From Hysterangium stoloniferum (lineage: Eukaryota > Basidiomycota > Agaricomycetes > Hysterangiales > Hysterangiaceae), in assembly GCA_015178975.1 (NCBI GenBank), contig WHVD01000127.1, positions 62,001 through 126,000 of the forward strand: 64,000 nucleotides of DNA, written 5' to 3'. The notes beneath the pieces are model-generated. The model saw only the letters and a list, made by a program, of their open reading frames with translations. It was not told the origin of the DNA and searched no databases. Below are positions 43,526 to 55,417 of the stretch, piece after piece (the stretch's first letter is position 1; each line of letters opens with the position of its first letter). A program made the translations under genes and the position numbers.

Positions 43526-44440
43526 CTAGGCAGCCGCATTTCTGGCAGACAGGTTCGATATGTGCCGTGATGCAATTTGCTCGAAGGCCCTTATGTATGT
43601 TTTGTATGCTAAGGATTTCCATCTGCCCGCTAGTCGTACTATCTCGGGATCAACTCCTTGCGCTAAGAAGAAGGAGGCGCCACCAATGCGGAAAGAGTGG
43701 CCAAAGGTTGTTCCCCATCCACAAGCCTGGAGGACTGAATTAATCCAGTGGAGTGCTGCCTTTTTAACTATTGGTCTGACCTCTCCCTTGTTGTCTCACC
43801 AGCAAAATAAAGGATCGTCTGGTCCTGCTGGGACAACCTTGGCTAAATTGATCAAGGCATCAATCGGGCAGACTCCCTGTTGGTCCGTTATAAATACTGC
43901 CTGAATCTCTCCGACTTTGGCTGTCTTCGTGGATGGCAGGTCTAAACGTGCATAGCATTTTCCTTCGTTGTCACGACTAATTAGAACATCCTTTCGTTTT
44001 AGGTGTTTGGTGGTGTCAAAGTGCGGTCTGGATGTCACGGTAACCTCGCCAAAACGCATTAATCCCCAGAAGGCGCATGAAGCCACTACCCAAATGCATG
44101 CGTCGAATGCATCGCTCAGGTCCAGGATTGACTTCAGTGCAAATAACATCCTCAATTGTACTGGGGGTCGTGGGGGTCGTTTTCGTGCCGTGCCTTGTAA
44201 GTTCTCCAATCCTCGTAGTGACCATTCAATTTTTGTGCGTTCCTCATCGGACAGCGGTGGTGGCCAGCCTTGTGCTATATGCCATGCCCTGATTGATGAA
44301 AGGTATTTTCTTGTCATGCTGACGGAGATTGTCTCGAATCTGGTTCCCGCAGCCAGGCCATCTCCGAGAAAGGACGGGTCTGCAGCTGCCCAGAGAGCAA
44401 AGGAATGGATCACTGGGAAGGACGCCAGTAGTCTGTCCAC
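43526..44440 (-). pseudogene. Tyrosine recombinase of the DIRS element, one nonsense codon
   Basis: The N-terminal core-binding part (MTRKYLSSIRAWHIAQGW) is followed by the first catalytic Arg (FWGLMRFGEVTV). After a TGA at 43798-43796 (in DPLFCW*DNKGEVRPIV) the frame continues to the remaining catalytic residues: GHSFRIGGAS (H-x-x-R), LAGRWKS, and the nucleophile Tyr in KTYIRAF. It ends at 43526. The stop is a probable CGA-to-TGA change. All catalytic residues are otherwise present, so the loss is recent. Confidence 0.8.
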
Positions 44441-44718
44441 TTCTGCAATCGAGAAGATGTCACAGAAGATGTGAAATTTTCATAGGCCAGCGCCGTAGGC
44501 TTTGGGTTCCTTTAAAGAGGCCTCTGACGCGATCGTTGCGATTAATTGGAGGACCGGGTGCTGTATAGTAGCGGGTGGGGGTGTGTTGACGCCTCTCCAT
44601 TTGAACAGCCTCTCTGCTGCTTTGCATGGAGGTCTCAGTGGGGATGGGGCTAGGAGCCCGTGATTAGATGATGATATATTCACTGCTTGGGTAAATGGTG
44701 CTGGTAGCAATGCCGGTG

Positions 44719-46350
44719 CTACAATGATTGGATCCGATGACGCAAATGGATGGGAATATCCATCTCGGCGTGGGTGTTTGCCTTCGGGAAACCCCTGAGA
44801 AATTCGGTGATGTGACCTCGCGAGAGGGCATCCGACACATTGTCTCTTGAGGGTATGTAAATGGCTTTCAAATGTATTCGGTGGGTGGCTAGTAGGCGGT
44901 AAATCTCTTTTAGGACCTTGTTTGTCTCCTTGCTGCGGGAATGACCCTTGTTTATAACGGCGACTACCCCACTGTTGTCGGAGCACACCAAGAACATTGA
45001 ATGAGAAGGGAGTTGATGGTGCAGCAAGCCATTCTGCAGTGCCAATCTCAGGCCCAGCTCTACTGCTACCGCTTCTGCCCACCCAATATCGCATTCGCAG
45101 CGAGGGCCGACTTTGAAATTGGGAGCCCATTTCCAGGCGGCCCAATGGCAGTCGACGATGATGCCTATCCCATAGGATGAGCTGGCATCTCCCCACCAGC
45201 CGATGTCTACTACGTCGGGCGATGGAATTGGGAGTTCATTTGGCAGATGCCGGAGTATGTACTGGATCCAGGAGAGATCCGCTCGCACTGACGGGGTTGG
45301 CAGTAGGTGTGCTCTGCGAGAATGAAAACCGCTTGCAAATGCCGCGATGGACCGGAGAAAGGGCCTGATCCATGGGAAGATGGCCGACAAGTGCACCAGT
45401 TTCCCATGTAGCTTCTCCGCATCGTTTGCTGAGAACTGCGTGCCCTCTGCCATCCACTGCGCGATCAAGGTGAGGGTTGCGTGTAGTTTCTCTGGTGGCA
45501 CAGCAACTGTCTTGGAGTTCAAGTCCCATAGGAAGCCGATGTACTTCTGCACTGTTGCAAATGGTCGTGTTTTGCTTCTGCTCCATGGGACCCCGAATTG
45601 GGCGGACAAGGTGATGAAGTCCTCTTCTGTCCAAATCTGACCTGGAAGGCGAATGGCTAGGAAGTCGTCCACCCATTTGAGTAGCCTTCCGAAGCCTGCC
45701 TTCCAATACAGTGCTATCAGCATATCTGCAATGCTGCCAAAAACTCCAGTGCTGGAGGCCAGACCGAATGCTACTGCTCGGTCGACGTATACCAAGCCGT
45801 CCCACAAAATGCAGCAAGCGTTCTGTTGATCTGGTCTTATGGGGGTCACTCTGTATGCGGCAGAGATGTCGAATGTGGCTGCTACGCAGCCATCCGGTAA
45901 GGATAAGATTAGTGTTGCGGCGTCCGCAAAGGTGCCCCACTCTGTGGGGAAGTCATCTGAATTTATTCCACTGTTTATGGAAGGGTATTCTGGGTCTCCC
46001 CGAGGAAAGGAAAGGTCTTGGATTAGGCGGTAAGTGTTGGAGTTTGGTTTTGGGATGAGGCCCAGTGGGGAGGACTGAAATGGGCCGATGATCTGCTCTA
46101 GCTCTGCTGGGGTGAAGCCCCGAGAGTAGCGTCCAGCCCCTTGTTCGCTCGCTATGTACTTGTATATAAAGACCGTGTCTAATGAAGAGGATTTGTGATT
46201 TTCGAAAAATGACAGTGCGCGGTATGCAGTCCTTTACCCCAATATCGAAGCTGTTGATTAAACCTGAGATAACGTATTCCCACCTGTCGAGTATACCGTA
46301 TTTACTTAATGTACGTGCCACTTCGATTGGATCAAGCGGCATCATGACCC
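44719..46350 (-). pseudogene. DIRS reverse transcriptase and RNase H
   Basis: Reads YVISGLINSFDIGVKDCIP, then after a one-base shift in a T5 run (46205-46209) KNHKSSSLDTVF, GFTPAELEQIIGPFQSSPLG, LIPKPNSNTYRLIQDLSFPR, ATFDISAAYRVTPI and KWVDDFLAIR (catalytic box). The RNase H follows: GWWGDASSSYGIGI, AEAVAVELGLRLAL and FLVCSDNSGVVAVI, then YIPSRDNVSDALSRG. The order and the wording are typical of basidiomycete DIRS elements. The frameshift may be a mutation or, less likely, programmed. Confidence 0.8.
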
Positions 46351-46358
46351 TTCTTGGG

Positions 46359-47947
46359 TCAGAGGTGCTTGCAGGCTGCTGCTCCGTGGTCTGGCTCAAA
46401 GCAGATGCTGCACATGTGTGCATTGGTGCAGGTGTCACCCCACCGGCACTGTGTTCCTGTTGCCCACTTGAAACAAAACTGCTTTCCATCGGGGGATGCC
46501 AAGGTGTGCTTGTTTCTGGCATCCCAGGCGATTGGGGCAGCGTTCTTCCCTGCTGATGTGAGTTTTGCTGTGCAGTCAGCCGGAAAGTGCCCGTGTCCCA
46601 CACCGAAAGCAATGTGAACGTTCCCCATCTGTGCGAGGCCTCTTTCGAGGAGAAGTGGAGAGGGGTGGTGGCCCAGCTGGCGCGAGGCGTTTCGCTGGGG
46701 AGACTGAGGTGGTGCCGGATCTTGATGCCTGCAGTGCTGCCCATGTCGAGATGATTGTCAGGGCATTGGTGTCCAGGCAGCTCAAGTCGTGGGTCGGGTT
46801 GCGGGCAGCTGCTTCACGCTGTTGCACATCATATTCCATGGCCACTTCCCAGCTATGGGATTTCGCAATGGTTGTCACCACTGCGTGGTGGGCCGAAAGC
46901 GCATCAGCTCTGGTGTCACCCCCGTGAATCCTAGTACGGTCGACCGCTGCTGCTGCTGCTGAGAGCCAGTCAATGATGGAGATGCTCCTCTCATTATCGC
47001 GGTCCAGCCCTTTGGCCACGATGTTGCCTGAAGGCGAGAAGGTAAATTCTTCCAAGCCTCTCTCGGCCTTCCGCCGCGCCTCCGTAGTGAGGGCTGTATA
47101 AGGGACATAATGTAGGTTCCTAAAGGCTTCCTCTACCTTCCGAGGAATGGCTGTGAATGGATACAATAAAAATGAGCTGGTTGGCCCTTGACGCAAGGTA
47201 TAATAATGAATAGAAGGTGCAGCAAGCAACAGAAAAGGGGGGGGGGGGGGGGGGATTGCGCTGTATGACTGGCCCAGAGCCTGGCATCCGTTAGATTGCC
47301 ATGGGACTCTGCAGGCCAGCCGCATGACGGCTTAACTCATGCTCCTCCCAGGTGCCAGCGGCTCCCTGTGGTGGACTGTCTGTAATGGGGTGCCAGCCTA
47401 CAGGCCAGCCCCTGAGCTGTCTGAATGATGCTGCACACTGAGAGTGCTGCGGCTGTGTCCGATTGGGCCAAAGAGAGAGATAGATGGACTCACGGATCTC
47501 TAAGGCGTTGGCCTTGAATCCTGGAATTATATCAGGGACCGCTGCCTTCTTGGTGGTCCTAGTGTCGCCAGCCATGGAGGCCCGCATGTTGTTCAGCTGG
47601 ATCGTATCCGGGTCAGTGAATAATCTCATCACACCTGGTGAGATGTCTGAAAGGACCCTGCTGCCATGGACATCTGGTCTGCCTTGAGCCAACAATAGGT
47701 CTCGTCGTGCAGCCAATTGCGCAATCTGGGCCTCTAGTTGATCAATCTCGTGAGGGGGGGAGGACTGGCGATCTCCCTGATCATTGCTGGTGGACTTGAG
47801 ATGTGTTATGACTGGGGAACGTGGGATACCAGCTGTCGCCGAAAGAGGAGGTTCCGGTCCTGCTTCGGGGTGGGGCGGGTGCCCTTCAGGGTTCAGGTTG
47901 ATACCCAAGTGGGCGAATACGCCTTGAGGTAGGGATCCAGATGTCAT
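46359..47947 (-). pseudogene. DIRS gag-like protein with CCHC and CCCH-type zinc fingers
   Basis: ATG at 47947. My model uses exon 1 47947-47494 (MTSGSLPQGVFAHLGIN, and a coiled coil EIDQLEAQIAQLAARRDLLL) and an intron 47493-47151 (GTGAGT...TTCACAG), which joins in phase to exon 2 (IPRKVEEAFRNLHYVPY). Near the end HCFRCG is separated by one base from HFPADC, a CCHC knuckle broken by a shift near 46597. CFKWATGTQCRWGDTCTNAH (CCCH-like) and CSICFEPDHGAAAC follow. The intron carries an 18-nt C run (minus strand). Confidence 0.65.
47237..47254 (+). repeat. Poly-G run of 18 bases
   Basis: Uninterrupted G on the plus strand (C on the coding strand), inside the proposed gag intron just before its pyrimidine-rich acceptor region. 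It could be polymorphic or a sequencing artefact in length. Confidence 0.9.
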
Positions 47948-49174
47948 TGAGTGAGCCCTAAAAATTAAATGTGTAGATATGTAGGAATAAGGATCAGAAG
48001 TCAGTGATGAGAAAAACAGAAAGGACTGAGGGTCGACAGCGACGTCGTACGAGAACACAAGGCATGCGAATCCTACATATGCTCAGCTGGACATTGAGTG
48101 CCGAACTACTCCCGGCACGCCAGGGATCGTGCGGCACTCGACACTATATCAGGATCTTAAAGTAGTCTTAAGGATTCTGCAAGAATATTCTCAGTATTTA
48201 TTTATGCCAAAAACCGGGTAGAAATTAGAATATATGTATTCCTAATTTCAATATAACCTAAAATATTTATTACTTTAATTGATAACCAACAACTCAACTA
48301 GAGGTGGATAAGTAATAAAGGATAGCCAGCTACTCAACTAAGAGGTGGCAAAAGGGAACAAGATTGTTTGTCAGAAGCTCAACTAGAGGTGACAAGAGGG
48401 TAGGATTATTATGTCAGAAGCTCAACTAGAGGTGACAAGGGATCCTGAGTTAGCTTAGGTCAGCAGCTCAACTAGAGGTGACTAAGTGTTTGTATGTATT
48501 TGTCCAACAGCCCAACTAGAGGTGGAATATAACTGCTGATGCAGTGGCACATTGATGTGGCTGATAAATGTAGTTAAATTGAGTTACATATATTTCAGTG
48601 GTGGAGCAGAGCTCCTTATATACAGTAAAATCTGAGATATGGGAGAATGTTCTAGCTACTTGTTTTACCTATTTTTAGCTATTTTACCTGGAATCTGCTG
48701 GAATATTCCAGGAGTTTCTACTACTTTCCATTGTAGCATATATGCTGATGTAATGTTCTTGCACATTGTCACGAAGTTAATGATTTTCATGTGCGTGCTG
48801 ATTACATAATTTTCCCACACATGTCACAGTGTTTCCATATGTGTGACATTATTGTTATTCAGCCATTTGTGACAATTTGTCGTGTTTGTGACAATTGTCA
48901 CGAAATGTGACAATATTCCCATGCATTGCACGATACATAAGTGCCAGATGGCCGACTTCAAAGATATTTAGTTAAAAAAGAATAAACAGTAGAATTTCGA
49001 TAGTTCTCCCAAAATAAATGATAAAAATATGAAATAAATTGTAAAAATTCAGGTTAATTTCAGGAGACTATTGTACAATAATTCCATTGCAATATAAGTA
49101 CATTTAAACTTGTTTTTATTGATTTATTTGGGGAATTTTGTAAAAAATAGAAAAACCTTAGAAATACATAACAG

Positions 49175-49744
49175 CCGACTTTGGGATGACTTTAGACACA
49201 CAGTGCTAAGCACTGTGTTGTCAACCAGGCTATGGGCAGGGTGGTGGCACTATGATGATGGCAGTTGCAGCAACCTTGCAATGACAATGGCTGCAACAGC
49301 CTTGTGATGACAGTGGTTGCAGCGACCCGGTGGATACAGCCATGTGACAATGGCAACAGTGGTGGTGACTTTGCGATGGCGGCGTGGCCTTGAGTCAATC
49401 GCTATCATCTGGCCATGCTGATGCTACATCACTATACAATCACTACATGGCCATGTTCAGGATGTAGGTGATGCCATCATCATTATGTCAGCATCATTGC
49501 TTGGCCATGCCACTGCACAGAACATGCAAATTGCAACTATGCTGTGTGCCCATGCATCACAACAGCGTGACTACTTTCAATGGCAGTGGCAGCAGTGCGA
49601 TTACATAATTGTTCTCGTGCCATGCCTGCACTGCTATATGCATATGTAAATATAATAAAATAAAATAAACCAAAATCAAAAAAATAAATGGCAAATATAT
49701 AATCTATATATTGCCCTGACAGTTTGGTAGCCTTGTTAGTGTTG
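49175..49744. other. No gene supported
   Basis: It contains GATGATGGCAGTTGCAGC-like low-complexity sequence (about 49250-49380). Nothing coding is recognised. Confidence 0.4.
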
Positions 49745-50080
49745 CCCTAACATTCAACCACTAATCGTTTGACCTGCCACAGCAAGCCCAGTAGTCTGAA
49801 TACCTGTCTGCCTTTAATATGATTATCCATTTTTGACCCAGTTGCAGAAAACCCAATACTTTGATTAGACAATGGGACATCTACCCAAAAGAGGGGAGTA
49901 GCAACTATGCCATGGTAAATCTGCACAATCTGAAACCTATTTTCACAAACATCAACTTTCAGCATCTGTCCATGCTACTTACATATGTACCTTATCCATC
50001 CAGTCATGCATCATATTATCATTGTGGACATTGAGAAACTACACCAAGACATTCTATTGTCATTTCCACTAGACCCTGTG
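49745..50080 (+). pseudogene. Ty3/Gypsy pol fragment (RNase H-integrase linker), CpG-depleted
   Basis: Reads SEYLSAFNMIIHF, IYPKEGSSNYAMVNLHNLKP, and YPSSHASYY. It is collinear with 38.2-38.6 kb of the intact element (SEYLSAFNMVIRF, YPKEGSSDYATVNPHNFKP). Stops interrupt it. CpG of the intact copy is replaced by TpG/CpA. Confidence 0.7.
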
Positions 50081-50149
50081 TGAAGAGTCATAGAAATTCA
50101 CACCATTCAATATACAAGGAGTATCCACCTTCTAGGTTAGATATAATGT

Positions 50150-50720
50150 ATTGACTGTCAAAGTGCAATACAAATATGTGTAAACTAGTAGTGGCCATGA
50201 GCAACTGCACAATTGCTAGAGGTGACTAGAACAAAGGAAAGTGGAATCAACCTTAACAGTAAAATTCTAGTAGACTAGATAAAGTAAAGTAAAGATAAGA
50301 GACAGTTCACAAGAAGAATTAGAAGAATGCAAGGAGTGCAGTTGTCAACAAGCAAGTTTGGGAGATGATCTCTAAGCTTCAACTGTAAAAGTACATATGT
50401 AGCTGAGAGTAAGCTGGGCAGTTCAAGTATGGCCATTTGAGATGGCTGAGATGATACCCCAATCATGGCTTGCAGTGGACACTCAAAGGATGTCTAGCAA
50501 GTCATGGTTTCTGGGTAAAAGTGTCTGCTGTCCATACTAGTGTACATGTGATAGTTGTAAGTATGTACCCACAGTTCGTCTATGTGCCTACAAGTGCACA
50601 TAGACCCTTCAAACTAAGGTAAGGCAAGATATGTATTCTTCGAATATCTTAAATAGGAAAAATAGTAGAAAATAAAAGAAAAATTAAAAAGATAAGATAA
50701 AGTGGAAACTAGGTTTTCTA
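50150..50720 (-). repeat. LTR-type repeat fragment related to 23935-24300 and 24940-25090
   Basis: The reverse complement begins GATTGGGGTATCATCTCAGCC as at 23940. The part at 50545-50720 matches 24940-25090. No coding sequence is seen. Confidence 0.5.
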
Positions 50721-50753
50721 GCTATTAGTGATACCTCTCACACCCTGTAACCA

Positions 50754-50888
50754 TGGCACATCTTGACAATCCCCTGGCAGGATCCTTCAACCGTATTCTT
50801 TTGGCGACATTCATGATATGTTCACTCCCGGCCCTCTGTGCCTCCACTCCATTCTTCTGTTGGGCTCACTCATGTCCCCAGTAACATG
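50754..50888 (+). CDS. Possible small secreted protein, first exon
   Basis: The ATG at 50754 opens 44 codons with a signal-peptide-like core (RILLATFMICSLPALCA) followed by Cys-containing sequence, stopping at 50888. An intron from GTAACATGC to ATACAG (about 50886-50950) would append SLRNCGGLLLLEYG. No family is recognised. It is only a candidate, with no homology or RNA support. Confidence 0.25.
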
Positions 50889-51199
50889 CTTTGCACAATG
50901 GAGCCTGGATTCGCTTCCACCTATACGTAGCTACATGCAAATACAGTTCCCTGCGCAATTGTGGGGGCCTTCTGCTACTCGAGTATGGGTAAGGCATGTA
51001 TATATATACATACAAGACGGTATGAACGATATTCACGCAGGTCTAGACCGTGACAACCAGACCAATCAAAACCGTCTATATAATCTACCAGAGTCTGTTT
51101 TTTCCGTGGCATTTCTCATTATCATGGTTTGAAATACACGCCCTTACTTCCACAGAGCAGAACTGATGATTGTGCGCATATATACAGTTACACAATAAG

Positions 51200-54100
51200 T
51201 TAACTTCCCCTAGTCAAGAACCCAATATCCCGCCAATGCGTAATCCAGGCTACTGCGTCTCTTCCAGAAATTTGCGGCAAAGATTTATCTGACAATGTCG
51301 AAGAAGCCAACAGCGCTTCCGTGAGATCGAGATAAGGAATACCGAGTGATTCCTTATTCTCAATAGGTAAGGGTGTTGCCTGCTGGAAAAAACCCAGCAG
51401 ATGAAGGGCAGGATTCTCGTCGATTCTTCCATTGTCAAGCCTCTTCACCCATTCATCCCAGGGTATTAAAGGGATGTGCAACTTCTCGGAGAAAATGGAG
51501 AACACGCTCATCCAGGGCACAGGATTTGGATGGACTAGGTGGAGATACTGGGAGTGGCTAGTCCGAAATTCAAACATAGCTCTTGCCACGATCTCCGTGG
51601 AGACCCATGCAATTGACTACAGCTTTTCTGAGCCAATAATATGCGACAGTGTGAAGCGACTCACATCATCTCTAAATGGAAGAGCACCTATAAGTTGTCC
51701 TGAACGTAGCATGGCTGGTAACCAATCTGTCGAGTTCCATGCACCACTAGAATTGCTGGTCATCTGACCGATTCTTACGATAATGGGTTTTAACGCGGTA
51801 CGCTTGGCAGCTTCCTCCAAAATGCGCTCTTTGATAAAATATCAAGGGATGTTCGATCTATTGATACAGAAGGGCTAACCGGCGATCCATTTTGATTCAC
51901 TATATCCGCTGCCTGCAACTATGTTGAAATCTTTGATAGGCTCTTCTTTTGGCCGTTCATTCATCTTCCAATCTAGGAAAAAAAGGTTACATAAAATTTC
52001 ATATCCTTGATATTTATTTTGAGGACTTCACTTTTATATACACCCACAGAACTTGAAAAAATAAAGCGAGGAGGTGCTGAAAGAGGGGACTGGAGCGCAA
52101 TATCCACCAGTTTTCTCACTCCTTGAAGCAGAGGAATGTATGAATTCAAGCCCAGATTGAAGTTGACCTTCCAAGCTATGGTTTATTAGCAAAGCTTATT
52201 GAAAAGTAATGAATAATATTTATATTACCGGTATGGATGATTAAAGTGACATTGTCACGAATCTGTAGCCCTCTGAGATTACCGGCACACCGGAGAGAGC
52301 GAATCACGGACCTCTTCAAAAATGTGTCTGCCCAAACCCAACTCCTCAAGAGTAGTATCTCCTTCCAGAAGTGTCACTTTGTCCGACTCTACAACGGCAG
52401 GTGGCAGACCACGCCTTGACAATGCATCGGCTTGCCTTCTATGCAACGATATCCTGGCGTCGGACTTCCTATTCAATGCATAAATATGATTTACTTCGAG
52501 AGATGACACCAGATTAGCTAGAAGCTGCGATCCCAACGCGCCGGTTGTACCCGTAAGTAGCACGATCACTCTCGACTTGGTTGAAACAAGTCGTGGGGAA
52601 GGCTGATGAGTAGGGAATGTGGAAGTTAGATTGGTTATAATCCTTTGTACACCATCGACGTTGGAGAGCTTTGGGATATTGGGACGGCTGATCGTAGAAT
52701 TCATGAGGGAGATAGTTGCATTCGTCAGAGTAGTAACGGTGGGGTTAGAGTATACGATGTCTTGTGGCATCGGAGCGCTAATCATTTGCTTCTCCTGCAC
52801 AATGGTCTGAATGAGAGTGTTTCTGATATATGCTGCTTGGAGGCTATGCCAACCACAATAAATTCGAATAAAGGGAAAGGAATACATATCGTATCTACGC
52901 ACCTATCTCCCCCATTTTCGAAGATATCGTCGTCGTCGTTTATTGGTGTACTTCGTGCCATAACAGCATGAACTACGCTCCGAACTAATATAATGATTTG
53001 ATGAGGCGACCAGGTCGAAGGCACGCATATACTGTATTTAGATATGCTGGCAGCGATATAAGCGGCACTTATTTCATTCTTGTATGTCGTCAGTATGACC
53101 GATCTACGTGGCGTTAGTTTCGTAGTCACTTCTAATGGCCGTTCTGGATGAGAGACGATTATCATCTGTAAAAACACTGAATAATTGGTTATGGTATGGT
53201 GAAAGAATGTTAGCACTTCTTTGAATATTTTGGAATGGCTCGGCGACAACGCATTAGCCTCCTCTACGCTTGGCCTAGCAAACTATGCATCGGGAACGGA
53301 AAATCTATTTCTTTGTAACTTACCAGATGGCGTTTCTATAGTTCTCAAGTGCCACGACATCTTGCAGCGGGACTTGGTGCCCTCTAGTAGGTTGCACTAG
53401 GACGCCGATGTGAGACTTGCCATGACCGATTACCATGGCAATTTCAACAAGTGGATTCCTGCATATAATGGTTTCTAAGGGTATGAAATCAGTACACTGT
53501 TATACGAAATATTTACTTCTAAGTATACCAATAGGAACAGGATTTGCCTTAGTAATATTGATTGAATGTACCAGTAAATCATACTGACAATAAACTGGCT
53601 TTGATGACTTACCTTTTCACCAGTAGACAGTATTATCTGATCGTCTTTGCGTCCATATACTTTGAACTTGGCCGGATTATTTGGATGTCTCAAGACCAGA
53701 TCCTTCGTTGCGAACGCACGCTTGCCGTCCAATGTGAAATTAAAGGATGCAGGACTGTGAGTAGAGCTTTCCTACGCAAGATAGTCATTCGAATTAAGAT
53801 ACGATGACAATTGTGACAACCCACAACAAATACCAGTTCAAATACATCTGGGATATCGTCTTGTGGTATGAATCTGGGATCGCATTGCGGATTTATAGTG
53901 AGCCAGTCCCACTCGTCATATCCGGTAGGCTCTGTGGTGCACTATGTTAGAGAGTTTCTTATGCGAAAGCAGTCCATTACCTAAGTTAATCTGACCAACA
54001 GGCCCTGCCTCGGTACTGCATGATCAATACAACCCATCATTTACAAACTAGATGAACATACGTCCCATATAACCCAACAAGTGTGACACCGTTTCGAGAT

Positions 54101-55417
54101 AAGGTATCTCCTACCGTTTTCTCTAGTGGCCCACCTCCGAACATCTATTCCGGTTAAACAAGGTGAATAACTACACCGAACAAGAATGGGCGTAATACCC
54201 ACGATGCCGTTAAGCTTCCTGAGTCGTTCTACGTCTTCCGCATTGCGGCTCCAAATCTGCCTAGAGTATCAGAGGGTACTAGTCCATGGCAAGGCATATA
54301 TTGAAGATCACCTCTATAAAAATAGGAACAGAGAACATTACTGTGCTCTGACATGCAATGGCAGCCTCCAACAAATTCGCATAGGATGGAGCAATAGGTG
54401 GATCACAAGGAGGGAAAACGGCAACAGACATCCCAGTCCGAGCCTTAGAAACAGTATCTGTCAGTCCCTTTCTAACGTCGTCGGCATAAGCTTACAGCCC
54501 AAGAGATCACAAAGTATCCCATTGCATGGAAGACAGGGAGTCCATGAACTGCTATCCGATGCTTTGACATGTCTGCACCTCCAATGTCTAATATAAGCGA
54601 AGTTATATACATGATCAAGTTAAATAGAGGTAAGTCACAGACTGGTGTTCCTGGACCACTGTAGAAGTGTTCGATGTGAAACGTGAATGGGGCTTGGGAG
54701 AGACGTTGTCCCTGGCCCATACATCACTTTGAGTGACCACTAATATCTTACACTCGACAATATATAAGTACCTGAAGAGTGTAATACTACAGCACTTGTA
54801 TCAAGAATCTCTTCAATTTTCGTCTGTGACCATGCATTGATATGGGTTGGTGTGTCCCCTTCATAGAAATACAAGTCGGAGAAGGAAGGTATCTGTAATA
54901 GAACGGTGTGGTATTGTAGCGCTGATGACGTTACTTTGTTTGAAGGTGCATCGAGATCAACAAACAGGCCTTCACTCATGGTTTTCCGCACCAAATCCAA
55001 TACGATGGTTGGAGAATTCCTCGTAGAAATAGGGAAGGCTGTCCCTCCTGCGGTAATGATTCCCCATAGGAGGGTGTGATACGTGATAGTATCTAAATAA
55101 CGCGCACATATGTATTCTCAGGAGTCACGATCTGAAAAATGCGAGAAGAGAGATAGTATACCTAGATTAGCTAATATGGCAATGACCGGTGACCGCGCCA
55201 TAGTATCCTCGCCGATTCGAGCGCGTACCAGATTAGCTGCAACGTTGACGGCTTGAGCGAACTCGGACCAGGTAATTGTTTGAATTGCCGTATCTTGTAA
55301 GCTTGAATAGACAAATACGGGATGATTAGGAGAGTTTTGGCCATTGAATTGTATCCATTGTGGAACAACAAGTGAGTCGTCAAAGACTGGTTGAACGAAG
55401 CCACCCATAAGTTTCAT
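51200..55417 (-). CDS. NRPS-like adenylate-forming reductase (A-PCP-R), multi-exon
   Basis: Probable start ATG 55417 (MKLMGGFVQPVF), stop 51202-51200. The adenylation domain has TITYHTLLWGIITAGGTAFP, then the A3 loop HSSGTTSLPSPIHVSHRTL (joined across intron 54771-54712), VHGLPVFHAMG, and KFKVYGRKDDQIILSTGEK. The carrier protein has IFENGGDSLQAAYI (phosphopantetheine Ser) joined across a GTGCGT...GCATAG intron. The reductase domain has the NADPH motif LLTGTTGALGSQLL, FIFSSSVG, and the catalytic GYSESKWIAERIL joined over another intron. Frame changes all fall at plausible short introns, so I read it as intact. Such enzymes activate an acid, load it on the carrier, and release an aldehyde or alcohol. 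The substrate is unknown. Confidence 0.85.

Larger units (their letters stand above)
43372..48146 (-). mobile_element. DIRS-type (tyrosine recombinase) retrotransposon, ~4.8 kb
   Basis: The element encodes, on the minus strand, gag with zinc fingers, reverse transcriptase/RNase H and a tyrosine recombinase. It lies inside R1 with no target duplication and a few bases (about AACT) missing, as expected for recombinase-mediated insertion. The left end carries the repeated motif GCCGCTCACCC (about 43467 and 43513) and the right end repeated GTGCCG/CGGCAC motifs, perhaps the split terminal repeats of this class. Lesions in gag, reverse transcriptase and recombinase make it inactive. Confidence 0.85.
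42933..49174 (+). repeat. Repeat family R1, copy 2 (split by DIRS element)
   Basis: 42933-43371 and 48147-49174 match copy 1 at 18376-19892. The break falls within the sequence that reads GATACTAACTTATCAGG in copies 1 and 3. The right part again carries the AACTCAACTAGAGGTGG-type motifs, here with extra units (48290-48530), and a shrunken TGTGAC array. Confidence 0.8.

Noticed and set aside
44480-45196. Long Pro/Arg-rich frame overlapping the DIRS RNase H
   Set aside because: Mostly an alternative frame of the RNase H; only its end (44480-44700) might be a linker before the recombinase.
54472-54720. Frameshift inactivating the adenylation domain of the reductase
   Set aside because: Placing introns at 54771-54712 and at GTCTGT...ATATTAG restores HSSGTTSLPSPI through LLQWSRN to VHGLPVFHAMG in one frame.
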